Assembly: GCF_000196015.1 (NCBI RefSeq)
Contig: NC_007973.1
Location: 124,001 to 188,000 of the forward strand
Direction of reading: 5' to 3'
DNA: 64,000 nucleotides
Origin: Cupriavidus metallidurans CH34
GTDB lineage: Bacteria > Pseudomonadota > Gammaproteobacteria > Burkholderiales > Burkholderiaceae
A program made the position numbers and the translations under genes. Each line of letters starts with the position of its first letter. The first letter of the stretch is position 1. The notes beneath the pieces are model-generated. The model was not told where the DNA came from and ran no database searches. It saw only the letters and a program-made list of their open reading frames with translations. This document shows positions 8,183-17,047 of the stretch, in pieces.

Positions 8183-8872
8183 TCAGTCCCCGAACAGCTT
8201 CTGGCGCAGTTCGCGGCGCTGTTGCGCTTCCAGCGACAGCGTGGCGGTCGGACGGGCCAGCAGGCGCGGCACGCCGATCGGCTCGCCCGTTTCCTCGCAC
8301 CAGCCATAGTCGCCGGATTCGATGCGCTGCAGCGATTGCTCGACCTTCTTCAGCAGCTTGCGCTCGCGGTCGCGCGTGCGCAGTTCCAGGGCGTGTTCTT
8401 CCTCGATCGTGGCGCGGTCAGCCGGATCCGGCACGATGACCGTTTCGCGCAGGTGTTCCGTCGTCTGGTCCGCATTCTTGAGGATCTCGTCGCGAAGCTG
8501 CTCAAGGCGATTTTTGAAGAAGGCGAGTTGCGCCTCGTTCATGTAATCCTTGTCGCTCATCTTCAGGATTTCAGCTTCAGTCAGAAGTTTGTTGCTGCTC
8601 ATGGTCCCTGCTGATTCTCTTGTTGATGCGACCGGCGGCGTCGTCGTCCGCTCGGGTGCAGTGGCCGTCCGCTTGCGCGGGGCGGCTGTTTCACTCTGGC
8701 TGGCTGCAGTCTTGCTGCTTCGCGTGCCTCCCTTGGCCTCGCCCGCATCGGCGTGCGCCGCCGTACTGCCGCGAGGAGCTGGCGTCGCCTTTGCAGGCGC
8801 TGCCTTGCGCGTCTCCACCGCAGCGCTACCAGTCTTGCTGCGGCTTTCCTTCGTCTTTGTTGCGGCTGTCAT
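8183..8872 (-). CDS. dksA: DksA-type RNA polymerase-binding factor with cysteine-poor finger
   Basis: DksA binds the RNA polymerase secondary channel and works with ppGpp. The conserved part, from MSSNKLL to the end, is 139 residues, the normal family length. The coiled-coil tip DPADRA is present. The zinc-finger positions read C-T-S-A (WCEETGEPIG ... TATLSLEAQ) instead of four cysteines, as in zinc-independent DksA forms. The frame from 8872 adds about 90 Ala/Thr/Lys-rich residues. The ATG at 8872 has a strong gagaggtg ribosome site, while the internal ATG at 8602 has a weaker caggga, so both starts are possible. It sits inside the zinc block. Confidence 0.85.
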   Translation of the reverse strand: MTAATKTKESRSKTGSAAVETRKAAPAKATPAPRGSTAAHADAGEAKGGTRSSKTAASQSETAAPRKRTATAPERTTTPPVASTRESAGTMSSNKLLTEAEILKMSDKDYMNEAQLAFFKNRLEQLRDEILKNADQTTEHLRETVIVPDPADRATIEEEHALELRTRDRERKLLKKVEQSLQRIESGDYGWCEETGEPIGVPRLLARPTATLSLEAQQRRELRQKLFGD

Positions 8873-9190
8873 GGGGACACCTCTCTACGCGTCGAAGAGT
8901 GACGGCGCATTGTCGAGGCGACCCCAGGCGGAGGGCGGTCTCCGCACAAAGCCCACGACCGCGCCTGCTGGCGGCCCCGCCTCATGCTGACGACGACTGC
9001 CGCCCTGCGGATACGGTTGCGGCCAAAACGTGCGCCGTCCGTATCAAATCCGGCCTATTGTACTTGAACAACTTTCCGGTAGATATGGGAGAAAACCGGA
9101 CAAAAGCCACGAGTTTTCCCTGTACCCCCTTTCGGGAGGGATTATCGGGCCGGATTTACGCAGGTGTCTGATGGCGCACTAAACGTAAAG
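8873..9190. other. 318-base intergenic region upstream of dksA
   Basis: No gene is supported here. It must hold the dksA promoter: on the minus strand a -10-like TACAAT is found at 9057-9062, without a convincing -35. A ccggt/accgg hairpin lies at 9076-9099. I see no copy of the GATGCAA-N4-GTTGC pattern here. No T-rich intrinsic terminator for the upstream COG0523 gene is obvious. Confidence 0.5.
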
Positions 9191-10282
<1,092 letters not shown>

Positions 10283-10332
10283 GTTGTGGTACTCCGAGAA
10301 AAGGGCTCGCCGTCTAAAGGTGTCTGGATGTG

Positions 10333-10842
10333 TCAGTGCGCGGATGCGTCGCCGTGCGATCGGCCGCATTCGGCGCAGATGCCGTTGACCGTCAGTTCCA
10401 CGTGTTCGACCGCAAATCCGTTGGGTACCCGGGGGGCCACGGATTTCCCGGCCGACTCCAGGCAAAACGTACGATCGCAGCGTGTGCAGTGAAAGTGGCT
10501 GTGCTGTCGATGGACTTCGGCGCGCGCCGCTTCGTGCTCCACAAGCGAGAAGCGGAACACGCGGTCGTTGCCGGCGCGTTTCTGTGCCAGGCCCTGGTCC
10601 ACCAGCCAGTCCAGCACCCGGTACACGGTCACGCGGTCCACGTCGCCTTCGGCCGGCAGGTGATCGATCACGGCCTGGTGGGTGAGTGGCTCGGGTGCTT
10701 CGATCAGGCAGGCCAGAATTGCCAGGCGCGGTTGCGTCACACGTGCGCCAAGCTGGCGCAGACGCAATTGCGCCGTGGCCAGCGGATCTCCGGGCATGAC
10801 TGCGTCATCGGACGCAGCCGCATGTGGGGTGGTGCGTGTCAT
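10333..10842 (-). CDS. zur: Fur-family zinc-responsive repressor (Zur)
   Basis: 169-residue Fur-family regulator. The N-terminal winged helix contains the recognition region VDRVTVYRVLDWLVDQGLAQK. The C-terminal dimer domain has two CxxC pairs (HCTRCDRTFC and GICAECGRSH) for structural zinc and a histidine-rich HRQHSHFH stretch. Position directly before a COG0523 GTPase identifies it as Zur rather than Fur or PerR. The start could also be the ATG at 10797 (MPGDP). A palindromic operator candidate lies 30 bases upstream, consistent with autoregulation. Confidence 0.88.
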   Translation of the reverse strand: MTRTTPHAAASDDAVMPGDPLATAQLRLRQLGARVTQPRLAILACLIEAPEPLTHQAVIDHLPAEGDVDRVTVYRVLDWLVDQGLAQKRAGNDRVFRFSLVEHEAARAEVHRQHSHFHCTRCDRTFCLESAGKSVAPRVPNGFAVEHVELTVNGICAECGRSHGDASAH

Positions 10843-10871
10843 GCGAAGGATTTAACCATAGGCCCCTACCC

Positions 10872-10887
10872 GATGCAATTCAGTTGC
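10872..10887. promoter_or_regulatory. Candidate Zur operator upstream of zur
   Basis: GATGCAAttcaGTTGC, extended to the inverted repeat TGCAA-ttcag-TTGCA at 10874-10888. It matches the site at 8004-8019 in both half-sites with identical spacing. It lies in the 132-base gap between divergent zur and the dehalogenase. Confidence 0.55.
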
Positions 10888-10974
10888 ACCAACAGGGTCT
10901 TCGAGACGGCGGTGCGCCGGGATTCAGCCTATGATCGGCACAAAGCGCCAGAAAAGAGGCCCGGAGACAAAGTC

Positions 10975-11874
10975 ATGCAGAACGATGCCAGTGCGTTGCT
11001 GTTTCCCAATTTCGAGTGGTTCCGGCTGAAGGTGGACGAGGTGGAAATCGCTGGCGTGCGTGGCGGTTCCGGCCCGCCGCTGCTGTTGCTGCACGGGTTT
11101 CCGCAAAGCCACCTGATCTGGCACAAGGTGGCCCCGGCGCTGGCCGACCGCTTCACGGTGATTGCCACCGACCTGCGCGGATATGGCAGCAGCGGCGCGC
11201 CACCGGCCAGCCCTGGGCACGAGGCCTACAGCAAGCGCGAGATGGCGCGGGACCAGGTGGAGGTCATGCGCCAGCTTGGTTTTTCCCGTTTCGCGCTGTG
11301 TGCCCACGACCGTGGCGCGCGCGTGGCGCATCGGCTCTGCATCGACCACCCCGAGGCGGTCAGCCGCGCGATGCTGCTCGATATCGCGCCGACACTGGCG
11401 ATGTACGAGGCCACCAGCATGGCCTTTGCCGCCGCCTACTGGCATTGGTTCTTCCTGATTCAGCCGGCGCCGTTCCCGGAGACCCTGATCAATGCCGAGC
11501 CCGCGTTCTTCATCGACAAGCTGCTGGGCTTGCGCCACGCGGGCCCGAGCCCATTCGCCCCCGATGCGATGGCTGCGTATGTCGCCGCGATGCAGGAGCC
11601 GGCGCGCGTCCATGCGATGTGCGAGGACTATCGCGCCGCCGCTACCATCGATCTGGACCACGACCGCGCCGACCGCGAGGCCGGGCGCAAGCTGGCCATG
11701 CCTGTGCGCGTGCTATGGGGCGAACACGGCGTGGTGGCGCGCTGCTTCGAGCCGCTGGCGCTCTGGCAGGCCCTGGGCGACGCGGTCAGCGGCGCGACGC
11801 TGCCGTGTGGCCACTATGTTCCGGAAGAGGTGCCCGAGCCGCTGCTTGAGGAAATGCTCGAATTCTTCCGTTAG
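10975..11874 (+). CDS. Haloacetate (fluoroacetate) dehalogenase-like alpha/beta hydrolase
   Basis: 299-residue alpha/beta hydrolase that by family cleaves haloacetates to glycolate in the cytosol. Active-site features known from fluoroacetate dehalogenase can all be read: nucleophile Asp and two carboxylate-binding Arg in HDRGAR, the halide pocket His-Trp in YWHWFF and Tyr in MCEDYRA, and the catalytic His in CGHYVPEE near the C-terminus. The oxyanion motif LLLHGFPQSH is present. The ATG at 10975 has cccggagac upstream. It is transcribed divergently from zur and not obviously linked to zinc. Substrate preference is inferred. Confidence 0.85.
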   Translation: MQNDASALLFPNFEWFRLKVDEVEIAGVRGGSGPPLLLLHGFPQSHLIWHKVAPALADRFTVIATDLRGYGSSGAPPASPGHEAYSKREMARDQVEVMRQLGFSRFALCAHDRGARVAHRLCIDHPEAVSRAMLLDIAPTLAMYEATSMAFAAAYWHWFFLIQPAPFPETLINAEPAFFIDKLLGLRHAGPSPFAPDAMAAYVAAMQEPARVHAMCEDYRAAATIDLDHDRADREAGRKLAMPVRVLWGEHGVVARCFEPLALWQALGDAVSGATLPCGHYVPEEVPEPLLEEMLEFFR

Positions 11875-11899
11875 ATAACAGTGGGTCACATTCTCACGG

Positions 11900-11938
11900 G
11901 TTAGCCCCTATACCTCGCAATTGTCCGGGGTTGCTAAC
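11900..11938 (+). terminator. Hairpin after the dehalogenase gene
   Basis: gttagcccc pairs with ggggttgctaac (two-base bulge) around an 18-base loop, 26 bases after the stop. No T-run follows, so termination is probable but not certain. Confidence 0.45.
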
Positions 11939-12125
11939 ATCCACCTCCGGCTCCGCCTGTCGGCGGGGTTCGCTGCCGCATATCACCACTTACATAGATA
12001 GATGCCGATGGTCATCGTGGCGATTCCACCCGGATCGCCATGTTCGGGCGTGCCATGAAGACTGGCCTGCCCGGCGGCATACGCGGCGTTGGTACGGGGT
12101 AAAGAGGGAATCAGGAGAGACGTAT

Positions 12126-13112
12126 ATGAAACGAGTTGCATTGAAATTCGCGGCCGTGCTGGCTGTTGCTGGCGTGGGCGTTTTCTCGGGAGCACAGGCG
12201 CAGGAATATCCTGCCGGCAAGCCCGTGCAGGCGGTGGTGCCGTTTGCTGCTGGCGGCCCGACCGACAAGGTCGCGCGCGAACTGACGATGGTGATGTCCA
12301 AGCACCTGGGCACCACGATCGTGATCGAAAACCTGGGTGGCGCCGGCGGCACGATTGGCGCCAAGAAGGTGGCTCAGTCCAAGGGTGACGGCTACACGAT
12401 CCTGATCCACCACATCGGCATGTCCACCGCCCCGGCGCTGTACCGCAACCTGGGCTTCGATCCGCTCAAGGACTTCGAGATGGTCGGCGAGATCGCCGAC
12501 GTGCCGATGGTGCTGGTGGGTAACAAGCAACTTCCGCCGGCCAGCTTCAAGGAGCTGGTGCCGTACATCAAGGCCAATTCCAGCAAGCTGTCGCTGGCCA
12601 ATGCCGGTATCGGCTCGGCCTCGCACCTGTGCGGCCTGCTGTTCCAGAGCGCAATCCAGACCGAACTGACCACCGTGCCGTACAAGGGTACTGCGCCGGC
12701 GCTGACCGACATCCTCGGCGGCCAGGTGAACCTGATGTGCGACCAGACCACCAACATCGCCGGCCAGCTCAAGGCGGGCGCGCTCAAGCCGTACGCGGCA
12801 ATGCAGCCGCGCCGCGTGGAAGCATTCAAGGACATCCCGACCGCCGCCGAGCAGGGCCTGCCGGGTGTGGAAGTGAAGATCTGGCACGCGATGTACGCGC
12901 CGAAGGGCACGCCGAAGCCGGTGATCGACAAGCTGTCGGCCGCGCTGCAGAAATCGGTGGCCGACCCGAACTTCCGCGCCAAGATGGCTGAACTCGGTGC
13001 CGAGGCCGTGCCGGCCCAGCGCGCCACGCCGGATTCGCTGCGCGTGTTCCTGGCGTCGGAAATCAACAAGTGGACGCCGGTGATCAAGAAGGCGGGTGTC
13101 TACGCGGACTGA
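12126..13112 (+). CDS. TTT (TctC/Bug-family) periplasmic solute-binding protein
   Basis: 328-residue tripartite tricarboxylate receptor protein. The signal peptide MKRVALKFAAVLAVAGVGV ends around SGAQAQEYPAG. The Bug-family features are VQAVVPFAAGGPTDKVAREL, VIENLGGAGGTIGAKKVA and GTAPALTDILGGQVNLMCDQ. These proteins bind carboxylates and often work with TctA/TctB permeases, but no permease gene is nearby, which is common for the many orphan Bug proteins of Burkholderiaceae. A good caggagag site precedes the ATG. Ligand unknown. A strong terminator follows. Confidence 0.92.
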   Translation: MKRVALKFAAVLAVAGVGVFSGAQAQEYPAGKPVQAVVPFAAGGPTDKVARELTMVMSKHLGTTIVIENLGGAGGTIGAKKVAQSKGDGYTILIHHIGMSTAPALYRNLGFDPLKDFEMVGEIADVPMVLVGNKQLPPASFKELVPYIKANSSKLSLANAGIGSASHLCGLLFQSAIQTELTTVPYKGTAPALTDILGGQVNLMCDQTTNIAGQLKAGALKPYAAMQPRRVEAFKDIPTAAEQGLPGVEVKIWHAMYAPKGTPKPVIDKLSAALQKSVADPNFRAKMAELGAEAVPAQRATPDSLRVFLASEINKWTPVIKKAGVYAD

Positions 13113-13138
13113 TCGGCAATCGCTGCTCCGTGCCGCAA

Positions 13139-13167
13139 AGGCCACGCGTATCGCGTGGCCTTTTTTA
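13139..13167 (+). terminator. Intrinsic terminator after the TTT binding protein
   Basis: Perfect stem ggccacgcg/cgcgtggcc with a three-base loop, followed by six T. Confidence 0.95.
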
Positions 13168-13249
13168 TTGTCCGTCCCGCCCGCAGATAGGGATGGCGGC
13201 GGGAGAACGGGCGATTTCCTATATTGGAGAACCGTATCGGCGCCGGGCT

Positions 13250-13277
13250 CTTGAAAGCTGCCGAGCCGGCGCCACCT
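13250..13277 (+). promoter_or_regulatory. Candidate sigma-32 heat-shock promoter of hslVU
   Basis: CTTGAAA at 13250-13256 matches the sigma-32 -35 consensus exactly. Thirteen bases later CGCCACCT gives a partial match to the CCCCATnT -10. Transcription would begin about 25 bases before the hslV start. hslVU is a classical RpoH target in proteobacteria; the site itself is inferred. Confidence 0.4.
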
Positions 13278-13307
13278 ACGCGGCTGACACCTATCACGGA
13301 AGGCACC

Positions 13308-13844
13308 ATGGAACAGTATCACGGCACCACCATCGTCAGCGTCCGCCGCGGCAATCAGGTCGCACTGGGCGGTGACGGCCAGGTCACGCTGGGCAATATC
13401 GTGATGAAGGGCACCGCGCGCAAGGTACGCCGCATCTACAACGGCAAGGTGCTGGTTGGGTTTGCCGGCAGCACGGCCGATGCTTTCTCACTGCTCGACC
13501 GCTTCGAAGCCAAGCTCGAGAAGTACCAGGGCAACCTGACCCGCGCCGCGGTGGATCTCGCCAAGGACTGGCGCTCGGATCGCGCGCTGCGCCGCCTGGA
13601 AGCCATGCTGATCACGGCAGACAAGGACACCACGCTGGTCATCACTGGCAACGGTGATGTGCTCGACCCCGAAGGCGGCATCGCCGCGATCGGCTCGGGC
13701 GGCGCCTACGCGCAGTCCGCGGCCAAGGCACTCGTGGAGAACACGGAGCTGCCGCCGAAGGACGTGGTCGAAAAGGCCCTGACCATCGCGGGCGAGCTCT
13801 GCATCTACACGAACACCAATTTCGTTATCGAAACCCTCGACTGA
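13308..13844 (+). CDS. hslV: HslV, peptidase subunit of the HslVU protease
   Basis: 178-residue N-terminal-nucleophile threonine peptidase that forms a double hexamer capped by HslU. The active-site region reads [12 protein letters not shown]. The catalytic Thr is preceded by a six-residue leader (MEQYHG) that must be removed, unlike E. coli where only Met is cut. GGDGQVTLG and [11 protein letters not shown] match the family. It is followed 18 bases later by hslU on the same transcript. Confidence 0.97.
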   Translation: MEQYHGTTIVSVRRGNQVALGGDGQVTLGNIVMKGTARKVRRIYNGKVLVGFAGSTADAFSLLDRFEAKLEKYQGNLTRAAVDLAKDWRSDRALRRLEAMLITADKDTTLVITGNGDVLDPEGGIAAIGSGGAYAQSAAKALVENTELPPKDVVEKALTIAGELCIYTNTNFVIETLD

Positions 13845-13862
13845 CGCGCTGAACGGATTCCC

Positions 13863-15194
13863 ATGTCGCACACCATGACCCCGTCGGAAATCGTTTCCGA
13901 ACTCGACAAGCACATCATCGGCCAGAACAAGGCCAAGAAGGCCGTGGCCGTGGCGCTGCGCAACCGCTGGCGCCGCCAGCAGGTGGCAGAGCCGCTGCGC
14001 CAGGAAATCACGCCGAAGAACATCCTGATGATCGGGCCGACTGGCGTCGGCAAGACCGAAATCGCGCGCCGTCTGGCCAAGCTGGCCGATGCGCCGTTCA
14101 TCAAGATCGAGGCAACCAAGTTCACTGAAGTCGGCTACGTCGGCCGCGATGTGGACACGATCGTGCGTGACCTGGCCGAAATGGCCGTCAAGCAGACGCG
14201 CGAATCGGAAATGAAGAAGGTGCGCACCAAGGCCGAAGACGCCGCCGAGGACCGCCTGCTGGACGTGCTGCTGCCGCCGCCGCGCGACATCGGCTTTGCC
14301 CAGCACGAGGAGAAGGACTCGAACACGCGCCAGGTCTTCCGCAAGAAACTGCGCGAGGGCGAGCTCGACGAGAAGGACATCGAGCTCGAGGTCTCCGCTG
14401 GGATGCCGAACATGGACATCATGGGCCCCCCGGGCATGGAAGACATGACCGAGCAGATCCGTTCGATGTTCGCGGGTCTGGGCCAGGGCAAGAAGGCGCG
14501 CCGCAAGATGAAGGTCAAGGACGCGTTCAAGCTGCTGATCGATGAAGAGGCCGCCAAGCTCGTCAATGAAGAAGAGCTCAAGCACAAGGCCATCGCCAAC
14601 GTCGAACAGAACGGCATCGTGTTCCTGGACGAGATCGACAAGATCGCCAGCCGCAGCGAAGTGGGCGGCGGCGAAGTGTCGCGCCAGGGCGTGCAGCGAG
14701 ATCTGCTGCCGCTGGTGGAAGGCACCACGGTGAACACGAAGTACGGGATGATCAAGACCGACCACATCCTGTTCATCGCGTCCGGCGCGTTCCATCTGTC
14801 GAAGCCGAGTGACCTGATTCCGGAACTGCAGGGTCGCTTCCCGATCCGCGTGGAACTCGAATCGCTGTCGGTGCAGGACTTCGAGGCCATCCTCACGCAG
14901 ACCGATGCCAGCCTGACCAAGCAGTACCAGGCGTTGCTGAAGACCGAGGAAGTGGAACTGCAGTTCTCGCCGGATGGCATTCGCCGCCTGGCCGAGATCG
15001 CGTTCTCGGTCAACGAGAAGGTCGAGAACATCGGCGCGCGCCGCCTGTACACGGTGATGGAGCGCCTGCTCGAGGACCTGTCGTTCCACGCAACGAAGTC
15101 GTCGGGGGAAACCGTGACAGTCGATGCGGCATACGTCGATGCGCGCCTGGGTGACCTGGCGGGCAACGAGGATCTGTCGCGCTACGTGCTGTAA
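13863..15194 (+). CDS. hslU: HslU, ATPase subunit of the HslVU protease
   Basis: 443-residue AAA+ unfoldase of the HslVU complex. The N-terminal [20 protein letters not shown], Walker [10 protein letters not shown] (about residue 60), Walker [11 protein letters not shown], the inserted I-domain (about 110-240, charged and helical) and the sensor-2 [17 protein letters not shown] are all present, as is the usual C-terminal -RYVL tail that docks into HslV. Size equals the family norm. Confidence 0.97.
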   Translation: MSHTMTPSEIVSELDKHIIGQNKAKKAVAVALRNRWRRQQVAEPLRQEITPKNILMIGPTGVGKTEIARRLAKLADAPFIKIEATKFTEVGYVGRDVDTIVRDLAEMAVKQTRESEMKKVRTKAEDAAEDRLLDVLLPPPRDIGFAQHEEKDSNTRQVFRKKLREGELDEKDIELEVSAGMPNMDIMGPPGMEDMTEQIRSMFAGLGQGKKARRKMKVKDAFKLLIDEEAAKLVNEEELKHKAIANVEQNGIVFLDEIDKIASRSEVGGGEVSRQGVQRDLLPLVEGTTVNTKYGMIKTDHILFIASGAFHLSKPSDLIPELQGRFPIRVELESLSVQDFEAILTQTDASLTKQYQALLKTEEVELQFSPDGIRRLAEIAFSVNEKVENIGARRLYTVMERLLEDLSFHATKSSGETVTVDAAYVDARLGDLAGNEDLSRYVL

Positions 15195-15215
15195 CGCAGG
15201 CCGAAGTCTGAAAGT

Positions 15216-15242
15216 AAAAGAGCCGGGTGACCGGCTCTTTTC
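15216..15242 (+). terminator. Intrinsic terminator after hslU
   Basis: aaaagagccgg-gtga-ccggctctttt: perfect 11-base arms with T-run on either strand, between convergent hslU and the YcnI-like gene. Confidence 0.9.
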
Positions 15243-15271
15243 GTTTGGGGTGGCGTCGGACGCCCGGTTAC

Positions 15272-15799
15272 TCAGTGCGAGTGCACGTGGCCGCCGGCAG
15301 GTGGCAACACCTCAAGCTCCGCTGCCGGGGTCTTCAGGTCCCGGGTGGTCTGGCCATCGGCGGGAATCTGGGTCCACTCGGACTTGCCGCTCTCGCATTC
15401 CTGTAGCACCGGGAAGTAGAGCTTGCCGCCCTGTTCGGGCAGCTTCATCAGCATGCGGAATTCGTCGAAGTGTTCGTCGGCGAGCGTGTTGCCAAACCAC
15501 CGGATCGTATGCACGTCCTCGTCGATAGTCTTGCCGTGCGAGGTATAGGGCTTGGCGAGCTTCGCCCGTTTGATCTCGAGTTGCCAGCCCGGCTTCGGTT
15601 GCGGATGCACGCCCTGTACGCCATCCGGGATTGTCACCGTTACCGCGCGCGTCGCGCTGCCGTTGCAGCCATGACCGACCAGCAACGTGCCCTTGTAGTA
15701 GCTGCCCGCGGGCGCCTGCTTCTGTTCGAAAACGATATGGGCCGAAGCCATGGGGGCGGCAACGATAAGCAACGATGCCAGCAGGGTGCGGATGTTCAT
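15272..15799 (-). CDS. YcnI-like (DUF1775) periplasmic copper-binding protein
   Basis: 175-residue exported protein. The signal peptide MNIRTLLASLLIVAAPMASA is followed directly by His (HIVFEQK); an N-terminal His after cleavage is the copper-binding residue in YcnI-like proteins. The DUF1775 core with GCNGSATRAVTVTIPDGV and KPGWQLE is clear. The C-terminus HVHSH adds histidines. Such genes often sit near PCu(A)C chaperones; one occurs 2.8 kb away here. It probably acts in periplasmic copper handling. Not in an operon with its neighbours. Confidence 0.85.
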   Translation of the reverse strand: MNIRTLLASLLIVAAPMASAHIVFEQKQAPAGSYYKGTLLVGHGCNGSATRAVTVTIPDGVQGVHPQPKPGWQLEIKRAKLAKPYTSHGKTIDEDVHTIRWFGNTLADEHFDEFRMLMKLPEQGGKLYFPVLQECESGKSEWTQIPADGQTTRDLKTPAAELEVLPPAGGHVHSH

Positions 15800-15955
15800 G
15801 GGAAAAGGTCAGGATGGCGAGCCGTGATAGCGCGTCAGTCTAGCGCCAAAGCACCCTTGCGCCGTGCGACCTGGTGACGCAGCACATGGCGAGAGGCCGT
15901 TCACGTCCTCGGCTGGGCGTTGATGTCAGCGCGATGTATTGCCTCTGCTCACGCC

Positions 15956-15982
15956 GGTAAGGTTGGTAAGCATTGGTAAGCA
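15956..15982 (+). repeat. Phased GGTAAG direct repeats
   Basis: GGTAAG occurs at 15956, 15965 and 15975; the last two lie in an exact tandem of TTGGTAAGCA. They lie about 65-90 bases upstream of the small exported protein at 16047, on one face of the helix, so they could bind a regulator. Confidence 0.4.
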
Positions 15983-16046
15983 CACTGGCGCGGTTCTATC
16001 GGGAAATGAGACCCTTGCGCATCTTGATGGTCCTGGGAGTCTGCCC

Positions 16047-16412
16047 ATGTCGCAGAACATTTCGCGAACCCCCTTTTTCCATCGCAACCAGGTGCGCAAG
16101 CGCCGAGTGGCGATGGCCACTGTTGGCGTTATGGCCGGCATTACCGCGGCAACGTTGTTCCTGTGTGTCCGTCCAACGATGGCGCAGCAGGGTGTCGCCG
16201 CATTGCCGGTGACAGATTCGGCCCATGCCGACCAGCCTGAACGTCGCGCCATGCACGAAGGTCAGGCCGCGGTGGCGGCCTTGGCGATGGCGTCCGGCGC
16301 GATGGTGACGCTGGCCGATCGCCATGCGACTGATGCCGTGCGCATTGCCGATGCGTCTGCGTCGGCGGATGCCGACGATCTTGGTTGGGATTACGTCCAG
16401 CTGCGCCTGTGA
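16047..16412 (+). CDS. Small exported or membrane-anchored protein, unknown
   Basis: 121 residues, no family recognised. A basic N-terminus (HRNQVRKRRV) and a hydrophobic segment (VGVMAGITAATLFLCV, about residues 26-41) ending at PTMAQQG look like a signal peptide or anchor. The remaining ~75 residues are rich in Ala, Asp and His with no clear motif. gggag precedes the ATG at good spacing. It converges on the RegA gene and diverges from the YcnI-like gene. Codon use and GC3 resemble the neighbours, which supports a real gene. Confidence 0.6.
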   Translation: MSQNISRTPFFHRNQVRKRRVAMATVGVMAGITAATLFLCVRPTMAQQGVAALPVTDSAHADQPERRAMHEGQAAVAALAMASGAMVTLADRHATDAVRIADASASADADDLGWDYVQLRL

Positions 16413-16453
16413 GCCAGTGCGATGGCCGCGCGGCTGGCGCGAGCCGGCCGGAT

Positions 16454-17047
16454 TCAGCGTGAAACCGGCCGCTTGCCCAGCTTGCGCTGCAAGGTGCGCC
16501 GATGCATATTCAGCGCGCGCGCCGTGGCCGAGATATTGCCCCCATGCTCGGTGAGCACACGTTGAATATGCTCCCATTCGAGCCGTGCCACCGATAGCGG
16601 CACCGGTTCCTCCAGCGCGGCCTCGGCCGCATCCTCGGAAACACCCGCCATCAGCGCGGTCAGGATCGAGTCGACATTGGCCGGCTTGGCCAGATACTCA
16701 TCAGCCCCTTGTTTGACCGCGGCCACGGCCGTGGCGATGCTTGCGTAGCCGGTCAGCACCAGGATGCGCGCATCGGGCAACGCCGCGCGCAGCGGCGCCA
16801 CCAGATGCAATCCCGATTCCGAGGCTGACGTGCCGCCCGACTCCGGCGGCGGTCCCAGATGCAGATCCAGCGTGACGTAGGCGAATGGTGTCCTGCCGGC
16901 CAGGGCCAGCGCTTCGGCGCCGTTATGGGCGACCTGCACGGCATAGCCGCGGCGCGTGAGGGCGCGGGCCAGGGTGCCGGAAAAAACTTCGTCGTCATCG
17001 ATGACGAGGAAGGGCATGGCGTCGTTGGAGGCGGTGACGTCGGTCAT
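16454..17047 (-). CDS. regA: RegA/PrrA/RoxR-type response regulator
   Basis: 197-residue response regulator. The receiver domain has acidic residues VIDDDE, the phospho-acceptor Asp in YVTLDLHLG, Thr in LVLTGYAS and Lys in YLAKPA. A Fis-type helix-turn-helix follows (HGGNISATARALNMHRRTLQRKL). RegA-type regulators control respiratory and redox genes. The start overlaps the kinase stop by one base (TGATG), so the pair is coupled. An in-frame GTG lies directly before the ATG. Confidence 0.88.
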   Translation of the reverse strand: MTDVTASNDAMPFLVIDDDEVFSGTLARALTRRGYAVQVAHNGAEALALAGRTPFAYVTLDLHLGPPPESGGTSASESGLHLVAPLRAALPDARILVLTGYASIATAVAAVKQGADEYLAKPANVDSILTALMAGVSEDAAEAALEEPVPLSVARLEWEHIQRVLTEHGGNISATARALNMHRRTLQRKLGKRPVSR

